Numbered from the stretch's first letter, positions 25,913 through 35,415 are shown. The stretch: DNA of 64,000 nt from Hyphomicrobiaceae bacterium (GCA_041397645.1 JAWKWE010000004.1:1364001-1428000); one strand, 5' to 3'. Program-made: numbers and translations. The notes: a model not told the origin generated them from the sequence alone.

Positions 25913-26156
25913 CCAGAATTCCTGGCAATTCGCAATTGTGGGAACAGTATCTATCCTGGGTCTAAATCTGTCATATCAGCCCGCAAGAATTGGCGCGAGA
26001 GGAGTGGGCAATCGAAATTGCAAAGACGCACGCCGATGCTGGAGCGGCATCGACGAGGGAGGCCGGTGAACGGCATCATGGGCAATCTTCTTTGGCGTTT
26101 ACTTGGGCTTACTAGCCAGTCGGGTGTGCGGAAGCGCTGCTTGTTTCGACAGCGCC

Positions 26157-26203
26157 CTTGCCATCGGCAGCCAAGGGTTGTTTTCTGCCGATCGAGCGGC
26201 AAG
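26157..26203 (+). promoter_or_regulatory. Leader hairpin ahead of the NusG-like gene
   Basis: Within the 360-base gap 25913-26273, which otherwise shows no gene. ATCGGCAG (26163-26170) pairs with CTGCCGAT (26185-26192) around a 14-base loop. The stem is extended by CTTGCC (26157-26162) with GGCAAG (26198-26203) across a 5-base bulge. It ends about 70 bases before the start codon of a specialised NusG-like factor and could be a regulatory leader. No standard riboswitch was recognised. Confidence 0.45.
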
Positions 26204-26273
26204 CTGTTGCGGTCAGGCGATTGAACTTGCTAACCAGGGCTTTGACCCGTCTGAGCTGGGCTAGTTACCGAGC

Positions 26274-26822
26274 ATGAATGTCAAGTCAGCCATCGTCAGC
26301 GGTGACGTTGAGAATTTGTCCTGCAACGAGGCGGGGCAATGGCTTGCGATCGCGACCCACCCGCACAAGGAACGCGCCGCAATCGAGAATCTCGAACGGC
26401 AGGATTTTCAGACATATTGCCCGATGGTGCGTAAGAGGATCCGCCACGCGCGCCGCGTGCAGGACGTGCTGCGACCGTTGTTTCCCGGCTACGTCTTCGC
26501 AGCCCTGAGTGCTGGTCAGTCGTGGCGAAGTATTCACTCCACGCTAGGGGTTCGTCGTGTCATCGCGTTCGGAGAAACCCCAGGGATGCTGTCAGGCGAC
26601 TTCATATCTGCTCTACGCGCGCGAGAGATCGACGGCGCCATCGTGAAGCCGTCGCAGGACTACCAGGTCGGGCAAACGGTGCGCATGACAGGTGCTGCCT
26701 TTGAAGGCCTTGTGGCAACGATCGTCGAAATGGACGAGAAGCAGCGTCTTGTCGTTTTGCTGGACCTTTTGAACCAGACGGTACGAGTCCACACCGACGT
26801 TCACGGTATCCGCGAGACATAA
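26274..26822 (+). CDS. NusG/RfaH-like transcription antitermination factor
   Basis: A 182-residue specialised NusG paralogue. The NGN domain (about 24-120) reads WLAIATHPHKERAAIENLERQ, then LFPGYVFAALSAGQSWRSI and GVRRVIAFG. A KOW-like domain follows (VGQTVRMTGAAFEGLVATIVEMDEKQRLVVLLDLL). Housekeeping NusG sits with rplK/secE, which are absent here. RfaH/UpxY-type paralogues act at polysaccharide and secondary-metabolite loci to keep RNA polymerase moving through long operons. It lies at the head of the accessory region with gmd and fcl downstream, which fits. The recruiting DNA element is not identified. The ribosome binding site is weak. Confidence 0.87.
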   Translation: MNVKSAIVSGDVENLSCNEAGQWLAIATHPHKERAAIENLERQDFQTYCPMVRKRIRHARRVQDVLRPLFPGYVFAALSAGQSWRSIHSTLGVRRVIAFGETPGMLSGDFISALRAREIDGAIVKPSQDYQVGQTVRMTGAAFEGLVATIVEMDEKQRLVVLLDLLNQTVRVHTDVHGIRET

Positions 26823-26845
26823 ACCGCTTTCAAATCGAGCTGGAG

Positions 26846-28243
26846 TCAGTACGAGACAACATTGCAGCCCAACGCCTTCCCCTCCGATCCGAGCTGCTCG
26901 CAGATCGCCTCCGCGTCTTTCTTGGAGGTTGACGGGACAGCGAGCAATTGCACCCAGGTTGTTTGATCGGTTCCAGTGAAGCTGCGCAGCTCGGCAGTCT
27001 TGTTGCCTAAGACAGCAGGATGGCGCTTCTGCAGATCCTGATAGATCTGCAACGCAACTTTGCCGTCGCGCAGAACCAAGATCACGGGCGCGAATTTCTG
27101 CACAGGTTGAGGCGTAGGCTTGATGGTGGTCTTGAACGCCGTCGGCTCTTGAACCTGCGGCTTGGGAGCAGTGGGGGCAGGTATGTCAATTTTTGGCTCG
27201 GTCTCTTTCGGCGTAGAGGCCGGCGCTTTGAACTTTTTTGTATCCGGACCGACAGGGCGTTGAACGGTTGGAGCGGCGACTGCCACAGGGCGGGCTGGTT
27301 CAGATAGCGTGTCTTGCGCGGTTGCCGCATCATCCGGATTTGCGGCTGTGCTCGCAGGTGGCATGACCACAACCGTCGGCTGACTGAGGGGAGCCGTGGT
27401 GAAAGTGGACGCAGGCGCATTCGCTGCATCTTCACGCTCGGCAACGCCCGTCGACGGTTCATCTCCCCCTTTGGACTCGACCGTGTCGCTCAAACGCTGC
27501 CGACGTTTGTCCGCCATGCGGTCTGTGTCTGTAGATGGCGCGGTGCCATTCTCCGTCCTGCCACCAGGGACGAGTTGAGCGGGTGTGGGTTCGCCTGGAT
27601 TGAGAATGATCGACCATAGGCCGACGATCAAAGCTATGAGCCCGATAATCACAGATAGGCGGCTGGTCAGGATACGTTTGACGACTCCCAATGAAGGCTC
27701 ATTCCGCTCGCGCTGCGAGCTCGGTCCCAGTCGTGCAGGTGTCGGCTCCTGCGCCCCGTAGATCAGAGCGGTCCGGCGCAACGCTTGGGTGGGTTGCAAC
27801 TTGAACGGTTCAAGAGTTGAACGCGTGATATGAGGCAGCGCCCTGGTATTGCTTGGACGAGCCTGAATTGGCCTATCGAGAAACGTCCCCCTGTCAGGAC
27901 CCGGAATCGTTTGCGGCAAAGTTTGCGCTTGGAGAAGTTCGAACGGTCCGCCCTGCTGCTGAGATTGAGCCTCAAACAAGATGGGCTGTTCGTCCGTCTC
28001 AATCAGCCGGGTGAGTAAGAGGATCTGCTGGGTAATGGCAACCTGGGTCGCGGCGAGGTTTTGAGCGCAGCGGACAAGACCAGGATCGGGTTCAAACGGT
28101 TCGGCCCTATGCAATTCGATGATTACGGCATCAAGGCACGACGCAAGCTCCGCCGAAACTGCCGAAAGGCGACGGATGACATCGTGTGTCGATTGGAGTT
28201 CAGGTTGACGATGTAGCGGCAAGGCTTGATCTTGGCGCGCCAA
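26846..28243 (-). CDS. Membrane-anchored SPOR-domain protein
   Basis: A 465-residue protein. The first 190 residues are cytoplasmic and polar. One transmembrane helix is at about 195-214 (LSVIIGLIALIVGLWSIIL). A long Pro/Thr/Ala-rich periplasmic linker leads to a C-terminal SPOR-like domain (about 385-465: VILVLRDGKVALQIYQDLQKR to CEQLGSEG). SPOR domains bind denuded peptidoglycan at division sites or in polysaccharide machines. The start appears to be TTG at 28243, just after an in-frame stop and within a 14-bp palindrome CTTGGCGCGCCAAG (28231-28244). No ATG is available nearby. It is convergent with the NusG-like gene, with 23 bases between them. Confidence 0.75.
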   Translation of the reverse strand: MARQDQALPLHRQPELQSTHDVIRRLSAVSAELASCLDAVIIELHRAEPFEPDPGLVRCAQNLAATQVAITQQILLLTRLIETDEQPILFEAQSQQQGGPFELLQAQTLPQTIPGPDRGTFLDRPIQARPSNTRALPHITRSTLEPFKLQPTQALRRTALIYGAQEPTPARLGPSSQRERNEPSLGVVKRILTSRLSVIIGLIALIVGLWSIILNPGEPTPAQLVPGGRTENGTAPSTDTDRMADKRRQRLSDTVESKGGDEPSTGVAEREDAANAPASTFTTAPLSQPTVVVMPPASTAANPDDAATAQDTLSEPARPVAVAAPTVQRPVGPDTKKFKAPASTPKETEPKIDIPAPTAPKPQVQEPTAFKTTIKPTPQPVQKFAPVILVLRDGKVALQIYQDLQKRHPAVLGNKTAELRSFTGTDQTTWVQLLAVPSTSKKDAEAICEQLGSEGKALGCNVVSY

Positions 28244-28517
28244 GTCTCTTTAGGAGTTACGCAAACAAAAGTCGGTCTTACGTGCCCGACATCTATGCTT
28301 ATCCCTATGATGTCGGTTTTTGTCAAAATCCTGTCACGTGTTTTTCGTGACCAAGATCATGCGTACTCATCATGAGGTCATTCGACCGACCCCCCTTTAG
28401 CAATTCCGCGGTCATTAGTCGCCAACTAATGTATCGCCCTCAGAAAAGCGTCTTGTCGGCGTGCAATATATTCCCTGATCGTCTCGCTGTGCATGACGAT
28501 CAATGCTTTCCAGCGAG

Positions 28518-29339
28518 ATGGTTGAATTAGAAATGTTTTTTGTTGCCTCCAAGGTTCTCTTCTTCATTTTTCAGCCCTCAAGCCTAGCAGTGATGTTCGC
28601 GCTTGCCGGCACGTGGGGGTTGAGGCGTTCGCCCAGATCACGAATTGCCATGACCTTTGCAGCGATGGGGTTTGGCTGGATCGTGCTCGCCGGGTTTCTA
28701 CCGATCGGCAATGTTTTGATCTTTCCCCTTGAAGAGCGCTTTCCCTCGATCTCCGATGAACAACTCAAGTCTCGCAACGACGTTGCGGGCATCATCATGC
28801 TTGGCGGATTTGAAGACGGGTGGGTGAGTGCCGGGCGCGGCCGTTTGATGGTCAACGAAGCTGCGGAACGCTTGACCGAAACCGTGCGTCTTGCGCGCAT
28901 GTTCGATAAGACAAAGGTTGTCTTCACCGGGGGCGTCGGTCGGCTTGTGGGAGACGCGGAGGCTACTGGCCCCGTCGCCGATTATCTGCGGGATATGGGA
29001 ATAGATAACGCGCGGATAATGACCGAGGGTGTTTCTAGAAACACGTTTCAAAACGCCGTGTTCACGCGCGAGGTGGTATCGCCGAAGTCTGGGGAGACGT
29101 GGCTGCTCGTTACCTCAGCCTTTCACATGCCGCGCGCAATGGGGGTGTTTCGAAAAGCGGGTTTCGACGTTCTGGCGTTTCCCGTCGATTACCGGACCCG
29201 CGGACCGGGCGACATGCTGCGGCCCTTCAATTCAATTCCCGATGGATTGAAGCGTGCGGATGTGGCCGTGAAAGAATGGATCGGCCTGGTCGCCTATTGG
29301 ATCAGCGGCCGGTCTAGCGCCCTGTTCCCGCAAGCCTAG
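28518..29339 (+). CDS. YdcF/ElyC-like (DUF218) membrane protein, copy 1
   Basis: A 273-residue protein with two N-terminal hydrophobic segments (FFVASKVLFFIFQPSSLAV and IAMTFAAMGFGWIVLAGFL) and a DUF218 domain. Conserved motifs are IIMLGGFEDGW, VVFTGGVGRL, SRNTFQNAVFTREV and the C-terminal WLLVTSAFHMPRAMGVFRKAGF. ElyC-type proteins act in envelope polysaccharide or lipid-carrier metabolism, but the chemistry is unknown. The ATG at 28518 is chosen over 28503 because it directly precedes the first hydrophobic segment; the difference is five residues. It is the first gene of the rightward gmd-fcl group and one of three YdcF paralogues in this window. Confidence 0.85.
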   Translation: MVELEMFFVASKVLFFIFQPSSLAVMFALAGTWGLRRSPRSRIAMTFAAMGFGWIVLAGFLPIGNVLIFPLEERFPSISDEQLKSRNDVAGIIMLGGFEDGWVSAGRGRLMVNEAAERLTETVRLARMFDKTKVVFTGGVGRLVGDAEATGPVADYLRDMGIDNARIMTEGVSRNTFQNAVFTREVVSPKSGETWLLVTSAFHMPRAMGVFRKAGFDVLAFPVDYRTRGPGDMLRPFNSIPDGLKRADVAVKEWIGLVAYWISGRSSALFPQA

Positions 29340-29447
29340 ACTTTCTCTTGAGGGTGTTTGGTTGACGGAAACCACCCGGTTCCGTACCTAGTTCCGTCCT
29401 CAGACGGACATACGCCCGCATCTCGAACTTCCTCGGATCGTTGCCGC

Positions 29448-30521
29448 ATGACCCAAAAAGTCGCACTCATTACCGGTGTTACCGGCCAGGATGGCGCGTA
29501 TCTGGCGCGTTTGCTGCTTGATAAGGGCTATGTCGTTCACGGCGTAAAGCGGCGCTCCTCATCTTTCAACACGGCTCGTGTCGATGATCTTTATATCGAC
29601 CCGCATGAAGGCAAGACGCGCTTCTTCATGCACTATGGCGACCTTACCGATGCCACCAATCTCATCAGGCTCGTGCAAGAGCACCAACCAGATGAGATCT
29701 ATAATCTGGCCGCCCAGAGCCACGTACAGGTTAGCTTCGAGACACCAGAGTACACCGCCAACGCCGATGCGCTCGGCACGCTGCGTCTCCTGGAAGCGAT
29801 ACGAATTCTCGGCATTGGAGACAAAGTTCGCTTCTATCAGGCATCGACGTCTGAGCTGTACGGCAAGGCTCGGGAGACCCCACAGAAAGAGACCACGCCA
29901 TTCTATCCGCGCTCTCCTTATGCCGCCGCAAAACTCTATGCCTATTGGATCACAGTGAACTACCGTGAAGCCTACGGTATGCATGCATCAAACGGTATCC
30001 TGTTCAATCACGAAGGGCCCACTCGAGGCGAGACATTCGTGACGCGCAAAATCACGCGCGCTGTCGCTGCGATCCATCATGGGCTGCAAAAGCAATTGTA
30101 TTTGGGCAATCTCGACGCCAAGCGCGATTGGGGACATGCGCGCGACTTTGTCGAGGGCATGTGGCTTATGTTGCAACAGCCAGAGGCTGACGATTACGTT
30201 CTGGCGACGGGAGAGACGCACTCGGTTCGCGAATTCGTCGAGCTCGCTTTCTCCTGCGTGGACCGCAAAATCGCTTGGCGCGGTAAGGGCGCAGACGAGA
30301 TCGGCTATGACAGTGCGACCGGCGATGAGCTTGTACGCATCGATCCTCGCTATTTCCGTCCAACGGAAGTCGATTTGCTTCTCGGCGATCCAAGCAAGGC
30401 GCACCAGAAACTCGGGTGGTCGCACAAGACGTCCTTCAAGGAGCTCGTCAGCGAAATGGTTGCCAGCGACCTTGCGCTTGTTGAGCGCGAGACTTGGCGT
30501 AACGATCGCACTGCAGGCTGA
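29448..30521 (+). CDS. gmd: GDP-mannose 4,6-dehydratase
   Basis: A 357-residue SDR-fold enzyme that turns GDP-mannose into GDP-4-keto-6-deoxymannose, the first step to GDP-fucose and related sugars. The NADP-binding GVTGQDGAYLARLL at the start, the NLAAQSHVQVSFE stretch, the catalytic SPYAAAKLYAYW and the C-terminal RPTEVDLLLGDPSKA are all present and standard. The start at 29448 follows from the alignment with this family. A longer frame upstream has no merit. It lies 31 bases before fcl, so the two form a GDP-fucose unit for the exopolysaccharide. Confidence 0.95.
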   Translation: MTQKVALITGVTGQDGAYLARLLLDKGYVVHGVKRRSSSFNTARVDDLYIDPHEGKTRFFMHYGDLTDATNLIRLVQEHQPDEIYNLAAQSHVQVSFETPEYTANADALGTLRLLEAIRILGIGDKVRFYQASTSELYGKARETPQKETTPFYPRSPYAAAKLYAYWITVNYREAYGMHASNGILFNHEGPTRGETFVTRKITRAVAAIHHGLQKQLYLGNLDAKRDWGHARDFVEGMWLMLQQPEADDYVLATGETHSVREFVELAFSCVDRKIAWRGKGADEIGYDSATGDELVRIDPRYFRPTEVDLLLGDPSKAHQKLGWSHKTSFKELVSEMVASDLALVERETWRNDRTAG

Positions 30522-30552
30522 GCAGCTCAACGACGGGAAATGAAGAGATCGC

Positions 30553-31512
30553 ATGAGCACGCAAGCAGCGCCTTATCGCTATGATCTTGAAGGAAAGCGC
30601 ATTTTTGTCGCAGGGCATCGCGGGATGGTAGGTTCCGCTATCGTGCGGCGGCTGAAGCGAGAGAACTGCGAGATCATAACCGCTGCGCACACGGAGCTTG
30701 ATCTGATCCGCCAGAGGGAGGTTGAGGGATTTTTCGAAAGCGTGCGGCCGCAGGCTGTCTTTATGGCCGCCGCGCGTGTGGGGGGGATCTCGGCAAACGA
30801 TCGCTACCCAGCCGATTTTCTCTACGACAATCTGGTGATCGAGGCGAACGTGGTGCGCGCCGCATTCCAGACCGGCGTGGAGAAGCTGCTGTTCTTGGGG
30901 TCATCGTGCATCTATCCGAGACTGGCGCCCCAGCCAATCACGGAAGACGCACTTTTGAGCGGACCTCTGGAGCCGACCAACGAGTGGTACGCCATTGCAA
31001 AGATCGCGGGCATCAAGCTCGCGCAAGCCTACCGTCGCCAGCACGGCTGCGACTACATCAGCGCGATGCCGACAAATCTCTACGGGCCCGGCGACAATTA
31101 CGATCTGGAAACGTCGCACGTCATCCCGGCGTTGATCCGCAAGGCTCACGAAGCCAAGCTGAATAGCGCGTCGTCATTCACACTGTGGGGTAGCGGCGCT
31201 CCGCGGCGCGAGTTCCTGCATGCTGACGATTGTGCCGACGCGCTCGTCCACATCATGAAGATGTATACGGGCGAGCAGCACATCAACGTCGGGTCTGGCG
31301 AGGATATGACGATTGATGAACTGGCGCGGCTCGTCGCAGAAGTCGTGGGGTTCAAGGGGGGGATCGAGCACGATCTCAGTAAGCCCGATGGGACACCACG
31401 AAAGCTGATGAGCGCCGACAAGTTGCGCACGTTAGGCTGGAGGCCATCAATCGGACTGCGCGATGGTCTTGCGTCGGCTTACAAGGATTTTCTCGCGAGC
31501 ATCCGCTCCTGA
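30553..31512 (+). CDS. fcl: GDP-L-fucose synthase
   Basis: A 319-residue epimerase/reductase that converts GDP-4-keto-6-deoxymannose to GDP-L-fucose. It has the NADP motif GHRGMVGSAIVRRL, the signature MAAARVGGISANDRYPADFL, SSCIYPRLAPQPI, and the catalytic YAIAKIAGIKLAQAY. It partners with gmd upstream. Its 3' end overlaps by 34 bases the end of a convergent YdcF-like gene on the other strand. Confidence 0.95.
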   Translation: MSTQAAPYRYDLEGKRIFVAGHRGMVGSAIVRRLKRENCEIITAAHTELDLIRQREVEGFFESVRPQAVFMAAARVGGISANDRYPADFLYDNLVIEANVVRAAFQTGVEKLLFLGSSCIYPRLAPQPITEDALLSGPLEPTNEWYAIAKIAGIKLAQAYRRQHGCDYISAMPTNLYGPGDNYDLETSHVIPALIRKAHEAKLNSASSFTLWGSGAPRREFLHADDCADALVHIMKMYTGEQHINVGSGEDMTIDELARLVAEVVGFKGGIEHDLSKPDGTPRKLMSADKLRTLGWRPSIGLRDGLASAYKDFLASIRS

Positions 31513-32207
31513 AACTCCGCCGACGAACGTGTCGCGTCGCCCATCAGTGCGACGCTAGGCATACCGAGATCTTTCCGATTTGGGTTTTGCGGCGCAGGGA
31601 ACCAGACGTCGGTCCGCCCGAGCAGGCGGTAGGCGGCGAGCCCCAGCCATTCATGGCGTGCAGACTCCGGACTGTCGTAGTCGGGAGAAAGCGGCCAAGC
31701 GAGTGTGTTGAAGCCTGCTTTGCGAAAAACGCCCATCGCGCGCGGCATATGCGCAGCGCTGGTGACAAGCAGCCAGCGTTCGTTCTTGTTCGGGTGGGCT
31801 AGGCGGCTTGAGAAGACTGCGTTCTCAAACGTGTTGCGCGACTTTGGCTCTAGCACGATGCGATCGCGCGCGACGCCAGCTTGAACGGCATAGAGTGCCC
31901 AGGGATCTTCTCCCCGCCCGGTGATGATAAGCTTTGAATTCGGAAATTTGCGCGCAAGACGAACGGCCTCGATCATTCGGACGCCGAGACCACCAAGTGC
32001 GATCACCCCGTCAACGGGTGCGTTGTCTGAAAGCGTCGTGCGGGGAAAGCGCTCGCTGAGCAGGGTAGTGAAAAGCGGAACATCTGGGAGCGGGCCGCTG
32101 GATAACAGAAGGACAGCGCTGACCGCGGCGACCGGCATGCTCCGCCGCACAGGCGTCCTTGAACGCGCACACGCGCTTGCCTTCGGTCCGGTCCGGTACA
32201 CGCACAC
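31479..32207 (-). CDS. YdcF/ElyC-like (DUF218) protein, copy 2
   Basis: A DUF218 protein of 242 residues with one hydrophobic N-terminal segment (PVAAVSAVLLLSSGPL), so it is shorter than copy 1, lacking its first membrane span. Motifs are VDGVIALGGLGVRM, KLIITGRGEDPW, SRNTFENAVFSSRL and WLLVTSAAHMPRAMGVFRKAGF, closely like copy 1. The start is uncertain: 32207 gives an Arg-rich N-terminal extension, and 32138 begins right at the hydrophobic segment. It overlaps the end of fcl by 34 bases and follows the glycosyltransferase gene on the same strand. It probably acts in the envelope. Confidence 0.75.
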   Translation of the reverse strand: MCVYRTGPKASACARSRTPVRRSMPVAAVSAVLLLSSGPLPDVPLFTTLLSERFPRTTLSDNAPVDGVIALGGLGVRMIEAVRLARKFPNSKLIITGRGEDPWALYAVQAGVARDRIVLEPKSRNTFENAVFSSRLAHPNKNERWLLVTSAAHMPRAMGVFRKAGFNTLAWPLSPDYDSPESARHEWLGLAAYRLLGRTDVWFPAPQNPNRKDLGMPSVALMGDATRSSAEFQERMLARKSL

Positions 32208-32325
32208 AACTCCAACGCAACGCTGCGCTGCTTCGTGTTGGGATACAGACGACAGCCGTCCACGTGGCGCAGCGCACCTGCATGGGATAGCGGAATGGTG
32301 TTGCGGGAGATTTAATGCAGCCCGG

Positions 32326-33570
32326 TCAAAGGCTCTTTTCGCGCAAAGCGGCGAGCAGATCTTGCCAAGATATGACTGCGGTGCTCAAAGCGAAACGCTT
32401 TTCGGCTGCGCGGCGTCCGCTTTCGCCCAATGCCCGGCAGAGGACAGGATCAGCAGCCAGAGTTTCGATAGCTTGTGCGAGAGCTGCTCCATCGCCCTGG
32501 GCTACAGTCAGGCCGCAATGCTCTTCCGCAATGAGCCGCGCAACTTCGCCGTCGGCATCTCCGATAAAAATGGCGGCACGCCCGGCGGCGGCGACCCCGT
32601 AGAACTTGCTGGGCACTATGAGGCCTTCGAGCTCGGGCCGCAGGGACACCAGATGGACGTCTGCTACTGACAGGCTCAGTGCGAGGCGTTCGCGCGGTTG
32701 ATAGGGCTGAAAGCTCACCGATGATAGACCTCGCGCCGCGCACTCTGATTTCAGCGTATCGAACTGCGCGCCCCCTCCTATAAAGAGCCAGCGAATTGGT
32801 GTTGGGTGGTTCTCACGCTTAGCTTCAAGATGACCGATGGCGTTAAGCAACGTTTCGATTTCGTGCGTGCGACCAAGGTTTCCGGAATAGCCAACGACGA
32901 AGGCGTTCGCGAACCCCCATGAGGCGCGCAGTCGATTTTCAGAGGGAGAAACCGGCACGACGCTATCGCAGTCAGCCCAATTGGGGATGACACGGACTTT
33001 CCCTTTCGCGACACCGCATCGTTTTACAAGCGCTGCCATGCGCTCGCCGATCGCGATTGTTGCGTCGCTGTTGCGTAATGAGCGATCGCGCAGTTTACGC
33101 AAGGCCGAGAATAGTGCGCCGCTCAGCCGGCCGTCCCCCATGCCGACGGCTTCGGCCACTTCGGGAAAGATGTCTTGTAGCCAGTTTGCCGTCTTGGCAC
33201 CGCGCGCACGCGCAATAGCGCCGGTGAGCACACCGAGCATTGGTGGATCAGTTTTCGAGATAACGATGTCCCCATTCTGTGCCAAATGGAAAACCGCCCA
33301 TGCTGCACTGATATAGAAGGTCGCGTAGTCAAAGACACGCCCGACGAGGTTGTGACGTCCGAAGCGCGAGGTCCACACGCGTTTGACGGTGACGTTTCGC
33401 ACAGTCTCGGAGTCTGGAAGATGGACAGCAGGATCGTCGTATCGCAATCGGCTTGTTATGACGGTGACAGTCTCCTCTTTTTGCGCCAACGCGAACGCGA
33501 GGTCGGATAGCATTTGGCTGGTGGCCGAATGGTCCGGGTAAAAGAAGCGGTTGACAAAAATGACGGCCAT
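32326..33570 (-). CDS. Glycosyltransferase family 4 (WbuB-like)
   Basis: A 414-residue GT-B glycosyltransferase. It has the N-terminal FVNRFFYPDHSATSQMLSDLA typical of WbuB-like enzymes, a DIFPEVAEAVGM stretch, the interdomain GYSGNLGRTHEIETLLNAI, and a C-terminal nucleotide-sugar site PSKFYGVAAAGRAAIFIGD. It would transfer a sugar to a lipid-linked glycan on the cytoplasmic face. Donor and acceptor are unknown. The gene lies about 57 bases downstream of the lasso macrolactam synthetase gene on the same strand, at the edge between the lasso cluster and the fucose genes. Confidence 0.88.
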   Translation of the reverse strand: MAVIFVNRFFYPDHSATSQMLSDLAFALAQKEETVTVITSRLRYDDPAVHLPDSETVRNVTVKRVWTSRFGRHNLVGRVFDYATFYISAAWAVFHLAQNGDIVISKTDPPMLGVLTGAIARARGAKTANWLQDIFPEVAEAVGMGDGRLSGALFSALRKLRDRSLRNSDATIAIGERMAALVKRCGVAKGKVRVIPNWADCDSVVPVSPSENRLRASWGFANAFVVGYSGNLGRTHEIETLLNAIGHLEAKRENHPTPIRWLFIGGGAQFDTLKSECAARGLSSVSFQPYQPRERLALSLSVADVHLVSLRPELEGLIVPSKFYGVAAAGRAAIFIGDADGEVARLIAEEHCGLTVAQGDGAALAQAIETLAADPVLCRALGESGRRAAEKRFALSTAVISWQDLLAALREKSL

Positions 33571-33627
33571 GGAGCGCGATGTGCTTATGTTGGCTCGGGT
33601 GCGAAGAGGTGCTGTCAGATGTTCTAC

Positions 33628-35415
33628 TCAACCATAGCCACGGCGCGTGAGCCAATGATCAAGGACATGCGCATTGAGCAGTGATTGGCGTCCGTGACCT
33701 TCCCTGTAAGCTGCTTCCAGTTTTGCCGTATCGACATAAGCATGGATGGGACTCTCAGTCTTGAAAGCAGGAAGGGGACGTTCGTGCACCAGACGCTGGA
33801 GTGGATCGTTGACGAGGGGTGTCTTAGGACGTCGCAACACCTCTTCTGGGAGCAGCCCAGTCATGGCGTGACGGACAATCGATTTTGCCCGCGATTGCGG
33901 AACGGGCGGGAGGCGGACGAGGAATTCGATCACCCGCGTGTCGAGATAGGGATGGCGATAATCTATCGGAGCCTTCGCGAGCACGGGGTCCATCGACTCC
34001 AGAGTCGCTGGCCAGATGCTCGATGTAAGTGACGCGAACGCCCGCGGCCTCCAAGGATGGGAAACAGCACGCAGCCTATAGTGTTCCGCGCAGTAGTGGT
34101 CGTAATTCGTGCCGTCGATGAAGTCTGGATTGAGCCAGTTGTCGGGGACCGGAGGAGGTGCATCGATCCAGAGACGATTGAAACTCGAAAGCCGTTGCCA
34201 GGCGAGCTTCCATTCCCTTTGCGGTGTCGTGGCGATCAATTGCGCTATGGCGATTCCCAGCCGCCCGAAGCGTCGTTGCCGCGCGAGCCAGCGAAAATAG
34301 GGCCGCCATTCAAATGTCAGTGCGTTGTCAGGCCCCTCACCATAGAGCCAGATGCGCGATCGCTGTGCCATGTCCTTATGCATGGCTTCCTCGAAGCGTC
34401 GAATGATAATCGCATCGGAAGGCTCTGCCAGCGTCGTCGGCATCTCAAACCAGTGTGGATCGTAGCTCGTGTCGTCCATCGGCACGACGGTGTGCGCCAC
34501 ACCAAGTCGCTTGGCGATAAGGCCGCTGTAGTACTCTTCCTGGTCATCAATCAGTCGTTGATAGACGCGGGTCTGCGTGACGATGCGTGAGGGATTGCCG
34601 AGGTGGGCGACGGAAAGTGCCGCCAAACTGCTCGAATCCAATCCGCCACTCATCGTGATGCCGGTAATGCCAGGGTCGAGCCGGTCTGCCAACGCGGCCG
34701 TGACGCTGTCTCGAAAAGCTTCGTCGTAGGCACGGGAATTGGGCAGAAAAAGTGGATCTCCGATTTCGAGCTGCCAGTAGCGTGTCGTGGTCGATCGTGA
34801 TCCTTCAATACACAACACGGTTCCTGGCGCGACCCGGTTGATATGCGAGTAAACCGTGGCCTCCGCCGGGGGACTGAAGTTGTTGGTCAGAAAGCTCAAG
34901 ATCCAAAGAGCATCCAGATCCCTTTTGAAGGGGATGGCCGTCGTGATTTTGTCGAGGTCGTCACTGATGACGAACGCACTGTCTGTCTGGGTCCAGAACA
35001 GAGGCCGCACGCCAAAGCGGTCTCGCGCGCATACCAGCCTCTGGGCGTGTTCGTCCCAAAGAACAAAACCAAAGTCGCCGTGCAGGTAGGAGGCAAAGGC
35101 GGGCCCCCATCTGTCGTAGGCTGCAAGACAAAGCGCGGCGTCGCTCGGCGTGCCGCCATCTGGAAACAGAAGTTTTGTGAGTTCATTGCGACGGTCCAAC
35201 CGGATGCGGCCAACCAAGGTCAGACGTTGGTCCGGTGAGGATTCTGCGGATGCCCCGAAGGGCACCTCTATGCTCGTGGGCGTATAACGGATCTGAACTC
35301 GTCGCCGTTCGCTTACCGTGAGATGCTGTTCACCCTCTATCGAAAACGGGAGGGGGCCGGTCGCCTCACCATCGTTTAGGCCACCCGTTTGGGAGGAGCA
35401 GACCAGGAAACTCAT
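33628..35415 (-). CDS. Asparagine-synthetase-like lasso peptide macrolactam synthetase (C protein)
   Basis: A 595-residue AsnB-like protein with an N-terminal glutaminase-like domain and a C-terminal ATP-pyrophosphatase domain. The PP-loop SGGLDSSS is at residues 256-263. The glutaminase nucleophile Cys2 is absent (the start is MSFLV), as expected for lasso C proteins, which adenylate the Asp/Glu side chain of the core and close the macrolactam without glutamine. Conserved HGDFGFVLWD and ARDRFGVRPLF are present. It diverges from precursor gene 1 and has the B2 and kinase genes beyond that. Alone it could be called an asparagine synthetase; the precursors and B1/B2 proteins make the lasso role much more likely. 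Confidence 0.88.
   Translation of the reverse strand: MSFLVCSSQTGGLNDGEATGPLPFSIEGEQHLTVSERRRVQIRYTPTSIEVPFGASAESSPDQRLTLVGRIRLDRRNELTKLLFPDGGTPSDAALCLAAYDRWGPAFASYLHGDFGFVLWDEHAQRLVCARDRFGVRPLFWTQTDSAFVISDDLDKITTAIPFKRDLDALWILSFLTNNFSPPAEATVYSHINRVAPGTVLCIEGSRSTTTRYWQLEIGDPLFLPNSRAYDEAFRDSVTAALADRLDPGITGITMSGGLDSSSLAALSVAHLGNPSRIVTQTRVYQRLIDDQEEYYSGLIAKRLGVAHTVVPMDDTSYDPHWFEMPTTLAEPSDAIIIRRFEEAMHKDMAQRSRIWLYGEGPDNALTFEWRPYFRWLARQRRFGRLGIAIAQLIATTPQREWKLAWQRLSSFNRLWIDAPPPVPDNWLNPDFIDGTNYDHYCAEHYRLRAVSHPWRPRAFASLTSSIWPATLESMDPVLAKAPIDYRHPYLDTRVIEFLVRLPPVPQSRAKSIVRHAMTGLLPEEVLRRPKTPLVNDPLQRLVHERPLPAFKTESPIHAYVDTAKLEAAYREGHGRQSLLNAHVLDHWLTRRGYG

Noticed and set aside
33628..35415. True asparagine synthetase
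   Set aside because: The glutaminase Cys2 is missing, and it is adjacent to precursor, B2 and kinase genes.
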